Below are positions 60,160 through 64,000 of a stretch of DNA of 64,000 nucleotides, piece by piece (positions within the stretch are counted from its first letter, which is position 1; each line of letters opens with the position of its first letter). Below the pieces are notes generated by a model. It did not search any database. It was not told the DNA's origin and worked only from the letters and a program-made list of their open reading frames with translations. The position numbers and the translations under genes are program-made. Source of the DNA: Adiantum capillus-veneris (lineage: Eukaryota; Streptophyta; Polypodiopsida; Polypodiales; Pteridaceae); assembly GCA_014529385.2 (NCBI GenBank), contig CM043963.1, positions 101,805,912-101,869,911 of the forward strand, in the 5' to 3' direction.

Positions 60160-60843
60160 TGTTACAGGACTGGGCACCCTCCTGTTATATGTGGTTAATT
60201 GCAATTGGGATAGCTGACGTAATGGTCAATTATTGTGCTGTCCATTTGATTTTACTAATAGTGAGTTTATAATGATTTGTGGATTGGAATTTTGGGAGTT
60301 GAAAAGGAGGCGTTAATATATAATAACCCTCTCGTCCATTTTACCTTTGCACAATATTTTAGACTATTTATTCAATAAGCCACTATGATTGCTTGTAAAT
60401 AGCTCTAGTGAGAACTCACCCTTATGGGACATGCAATAATTGATGTGATCCACTCAAGTACTAAAGTGGACTAGATGTAAACGAGGGGCCTCCAATTTTG
60501 ACACTCAAAAACTCAAATAATAAATTAAATACCAAACTCCACAAGAAGGTATGCGGTGGAGTTTAGGGCTATGATTTTAGGCCATTCACTTGTGCAGGAT
60601 TCTATGCTCTTCTCTCTTAGACTATGCTAAATCATGTTGTGTACCCTCTAATCATGTCTACATCTCTTACACTCTTTCTTTGTCAAATCTATTCTCTTTG
60701 TCTGTGTGTGTGTGTGTGTGTTTTGTCCTAGTCTAGGTGTGTGTGTGTGTACTTGGATTTGGGAGGGAAGGTGACAAGTTGATGGTGATGTTTGTGAGAA
60801 ATTGTTGAATTGTCCGAGCATCCGGTCTCCCCTTCTCCCAACA
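60160..60843 (+). repeat. Outer gypsy 3' LTR
   Basis: 684 bp, about 40 bp longer than the 5' LTR, partly from the expanded (GT)n region near 60700-60750. It ends CCCAACA before TACTT. Confidence 0.93.
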
Positions 60844-60960
60844 TACTTGTTTTCTCCTTTAGTGTTGAAGGGTTATGACATGCTTCTTCTCTAGTGTTGG
60901 AGAGTCATGTTTGCTTCTCCTCTAGTATAGGAGGGTCATTTTTTTTTTTGGGATTTGCAA
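60844..60960. repeat. ~32-bp tandem repeat next to outer LTR
   Basis: Three units of TTCTCCTCTAGTGTTGGAGG followed by GTCATG, with substitutions. Each carries a CTC...GAG inverted pair. It starts at the TACTT duplication. Confidence 0.75.
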
Positions 60961-62430
60961 TGCATCAGGACAAATGCATTATCTTCAAGCTCTTGAAAAT
61001 ATTGGTGTCATGATGATCCCAGTGCAAAATGGTACAAGGATTTATCTTTGCTAGCTTGTTTTTATTCTCCTTTTAATCTTCCTTCTATTCCATGTTCTTC
61101 ACTTCCTCTGCCTTCTCCTCCCCTTTTGAACGTAGTTTCCAACTCCAATTAGTTTTCTCTTGAAATGCTTGTTTCGCTTCTCATCACAACATTTCGTAGC
61201 CATCATAATGTCTGAACCAAGCAACATATCATTGTCCTCATCATCCGCCTACATGCTACGTGCGCTTGCCCCGTCTCTATCTGGAAGTGGCTTCCTTTCT
61301 CTCTTCAAACCTCATTCTTGCACCTTTGCTAGTTGATTACTCAATTGAAAATTCGATCACTAATGGATCATCGTGGTAGATTCAAAACTTAAAATTCATC
61401 AAACATATTAGTAGGAGAGATAGTCTCCATTTATATTTGGTGTAGATAATCTCAAGTAACCTTCTTACAAAGTAAAATATGGAAATGAAAGTGGGTCAAA
61501 CAAAAACTACTACCATCAGTTACATAAGTACCCATGGTTTCTAGAGAACCTCTCTTCTACACCAATAGCAAGCCCATGTCCTTGGTGTGAACCAATTTTA
61601 TCCTTTATTTAGGCGCACCTACTCTCTATTATTGCATTGCTTGCATCATTACTATTTGCATGACTCAAATTGAACCGTTCCCTCCTATGTAATTATGGCA
61701 CACTAGTAAGAATGCAGATTTATGTACTTTCCCATTTTGATGTATAAGTAAAATTTTGTACTACCAAGGTATAAAGGGCAATTTTTTTTTCCTACCTTTC
61801 TTGCTAAAGGGAGAGTAGGAGACACCAATTGGTGAAAATTCAAAAAATTGAAGGAATCGATCAAGATACCAACCCCCTTTGTTCATAGGGGATAGTTGAA
61901 AGAGAAGGTGAGGCGACATGCAAACAAGTAGAGCGTGGGCAGCTGCTGGGTGAGATGGGGGGCGGACAAGGGGGGAGCCTAGCCGGTCATTGTGAGGGCA
62001 TAGAGACATACAAGGAATTTTCCTAATTGAATAGGTTCACTCAAGCATTAGCTTCATATGGGTGGGTTGACGAAAGACCAGTGTGTGTGGGTTCGAATGC
62101 TGCTCTTGGAACGATAAGAGAGAAACTTTTGAGAACTATGGTTGGGATCGGGAGGAACCTTTATAGTGATAGAATAAGTATCTAATTTGGTTGGATTATT
62201 CGAGATTTTTCGATCTTTATTCCTTTTGACAATTGAGATCCATTTTTGAGTGCTTAGCATATAATGTGTCACAAATTACCTCGCAAAAAAGGGCAACTAT
62301 GTATAAAAATAATAAAGCAATTCATCTCTAAAGCCTACATAACCAACTCAAACCCTAGCTTTAGCATCTTGTATTGATAGACAGTTAGCCTTCTCATGAA
62401 AAGCTACAAATTGTTTATCTTTGGAGAAAT
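60961..62430. other. No gene recognised
   Basis: AT-rich sequence. A box B-like GGTTCGAAT at 62090-62098 (GTGTGGGTTCGAATGCTGC) sits about 25 bases after a box A-like TAGCTTCATATGGG, so a decayed tRNA-derived SINE near 62048-62125 is possible. The - frame 61761-62009 has no motif. Confidence 0.4.
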
Positions 62431-62439
62431 TTTATCTCA

Positions 62440-62610
62440 AAACCAGGGGTATTTTGGAAAATTTGGAAAATTTGAAGGGCATTTTGGGAATTTTGAAATT
62501 TGAGGGGTATTCCACACTAATTTTTCCTAGAGTAAAATATGGAACGGGCCCCTTTCTCGAGATAGAAGTAAGAGAGCCTCGACACTATATGGAACGGGCC
62601 CCTTCAAATG
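62440..62610. repeat. Short direct repeats
   Basis: GGGTATTTTGGAAAATTTGG-type units recur at 62447-62515. TATGGAACGGGCCCCTT occurs twice, at 62538 and 62588, about 50 bp apart. Confidence 0.75.
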
Positions 62611-62711
62611 GGATCAAGGGTCAAGGTGAGAATGGTGAGATGCGCACATTGTAGATCCTGCGATCGGGCGGCCCGAATTTACAAGATTACGCGGCCCGAA
62701 TTCACAAATCA

Positions 62712-62769
62712 GTTCGCATTTACATATGTGACATTGAAATGTCACATACTTTAATAAACACATGCGAAC
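62712..62769. repeat. Nested inverted repeat (hairpin)
   Basis: Outer arms GTTCGCAT (62712-62719) and ATGCGAAC (62762-62769) enclose inner arms TATGTGACATT (62725-62735) and AATGTCACATA (62738-62748) with a 2-base loop. All pairs are perfect. Directly after it, GTGGTGGTTAGAGCAC (62769-62784) looks like a tRNA box A. Confidence 0.8.
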
Positions 62770-62809
62770 GTGGTGGTTAGAGCACATGCACCGCACGGGA
62801 GAGGTCGCA

Positions 62810-63505
62810 AGGCACTGCGAACAGTGTCAATTCTTTTGCCCATATCAGCATCTTGCATAACGCCACATTCCTTCAAGATACAAGCATAGCTGAATGCATT
62901 TGGAGAGCTTCCTTCTCTTTGCATGTGCTGAAAACAGCCCAAAGTTTCCTGGCCCTGCCGCTATTGGGCAATATCCCATGATCAAAGCATTCCAAGAGAC
63001 GACATTCCAGAGAGGAAGCTCGTCAAGCACTTTTTGTGAAAACAGTCCAGAGCTTCTTGCCCTACCACTATTGAGCATATCCTGCGATCAAAGCATTCCA
63101 AGAGATGACATTCTGGAGAGGAAGCCCATATCAACATCTTGCATAACGCCACATGCCTTCAAGATACAAGCATAGTTGAATGCATTTGGAGACCTTCCTT
63201 CTCTTTGCATGTGCTGAAAATAGCCCAAAGTTTCCTGGCCCTGCCACTATTGGGCAATATCCCGTGATCAAAGCATTCCAAGAGACGACAGTCCAGAGAG
63301 GAAGCTCGTCAAGCACTTTTTGTGAAAACAGTACAGAGCTTCCTGGCCCTGCCACTATTGAGCATATCCCTCGATCAAAGCATTCCAAGAGATGACATTC
63401 TGGAGAGGAAGCACTTTTTGTGAAAACAGTCCAGAGCTTCCTGGCCCTACCACTATTGAGCATATCCCGCGATCCAAGAGATGACATTCTGGAGAGAAAG
63501 CTCAT
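62810..63505 (-). pseudogene. PPR pseudogene built of ~96-bp modules
   Basis: On the - strand, PPR-like text recurs: LPLWNVVSWNALI, LFSAHAKRR-type and, in another frame, CFQHMQREGSSPNAFSYACI followed by LKECG. The DNA module containing CCTGGCCCTGCC.CTATTG, GATCAAAGCATTCCAAGAGA and GACATTC..GAGAGGAAGC occurs five times (near 62948, 63051, 63236, 63341, 63437). A longer unit of about 285 bp (62850 to 63133, again to 63416) repeats two of these with the intervening CTTGCATAACGCCACAT segment. The frame is broken in every unit, so this is a duplicated fragment, not a working RNA-binding protein. Confidence 0.75.
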
Positions 63506-63577
63506 CTAGCTGAAGTACACCACATTTGGCATACATGTTAGCCAAGGCAGTGCCAAGCACGACATTTTTTGTCAACA

Positions 63578-64000
<423 letters not shown>

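Larger units (their letters stand above)
36020..60843 (+). mobile_element. Outer Ty3/gypsy chromovirus, split by an inner element
   Basis: LTRs 36020-36661 and 60160-60843 are homologous, start TGCTACA/TGTTACA and end CAACA. TACTT occurs on both sides (36015-36019, 60844-60848) as target duplication. The internal + order is PBS, leader, gag, protease, RT, RNase H, integrase, chromodomain. Without the inner 17,585-bp insertion and its 5-bp duplication the element is about 7.2 kb. Stops and frameshifts in every domain show it is inactive. Confidence 0.93.

Noticed and set aside
62048..62125. Functional tRNA gene (box B GGTTCGAAT)
   Set aside because: No acceptor stem or anticodon arm could be folded by eye; at best a SINE remnant.

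Overview
The window is eukaryotic nuclear DNA from a land plant and is almost entirely transposable-element sequence. A large, repeat-rich genome is suggested by plant-type Ty1/copia and Ty3/gypsy LTR retrotransposons, a CACTA (En/Spm) DNA transposon with plant TNP2 and Transposase_24 proteins, decayed pentatricopeptide-repeat (PPR) sequence, and long pure (GA)n, (CT)n and (TA)n tracts. A fern or other seed-free vascular plant is my best guess. That is inference from the PPR style and the GA-rich, TE-dense texture, not a proof. I see no intact host gene, rRNA, canonical tRNA or CRISPR array.

Layout. 1-890: microsatellites and one perfect hairpin. 892-4979: CACTA element on +, with a spliced TNP2-like transposase lacking its catalytic middle, a second spliced transposase-type gene, and a right terminus ending in GTAGTG. 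7.3-11.3 kb: 5'-truncated chromodomain Ty3/gypsy element on -. 11.3-16.7 kb: microsatellites, a tRNA-related SINE-like repeat and a gypsy pol fragment on +. 16988-18326: a 1.34-kb non-autonomous DNA transposon with 13-bp terminal inverted repeats and TTAA on both sides, inserted in a repeat whose empty relative lies at 21.3 kb. 18.6-21.2 kb: inverted gypsy remnants able to fold back. 24260-29185: complete but decayed Ty1/copia element on - with short LTRs. 29.4-33.1 kb: more pieces of a short-LTR chromodomain gypsy family. 33.6-35.3 kb: tandemly duplicated PPR pseudogene.

36020-60843 is one insertion event inside another. The outer element is a chromodomain gypsy on + (LTRs 36020-36661 and 60160-60843, target duplication TACTT). 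Its integrase region is split by an inner 17.6-kb element on - (42019-59603, target duplication GTGCT). The inner element is the most unusual object here. It has a long gag, a short protease-like motif before RT, RT-RNaseH, two H2C2-type zinc modules, integrase, and a second retropepsin-like domain after integrase in the same frame. It also has a roughly 1,100-codon third ORF region near the 3' LTR. Two arrays of ~285-bp repeats built round a palindromic core (arms GTAAATAATC and GATTATTTAC) lie in its 5' leader and its 3' spacer.

60.8-64 kb: repeats, a nested hairpin, a PPR pseudogene on - built from ~96-bp modules, and a long (CT)n tract. Most premature stops I could interpret look like C-to-T or G-to-A changes, as expected for methylated, silenced elements. 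The elements have no host function visible here. They relate to one another through insertion order: inner gypsy after outer gypsy, and TTAA element after its host repeat.
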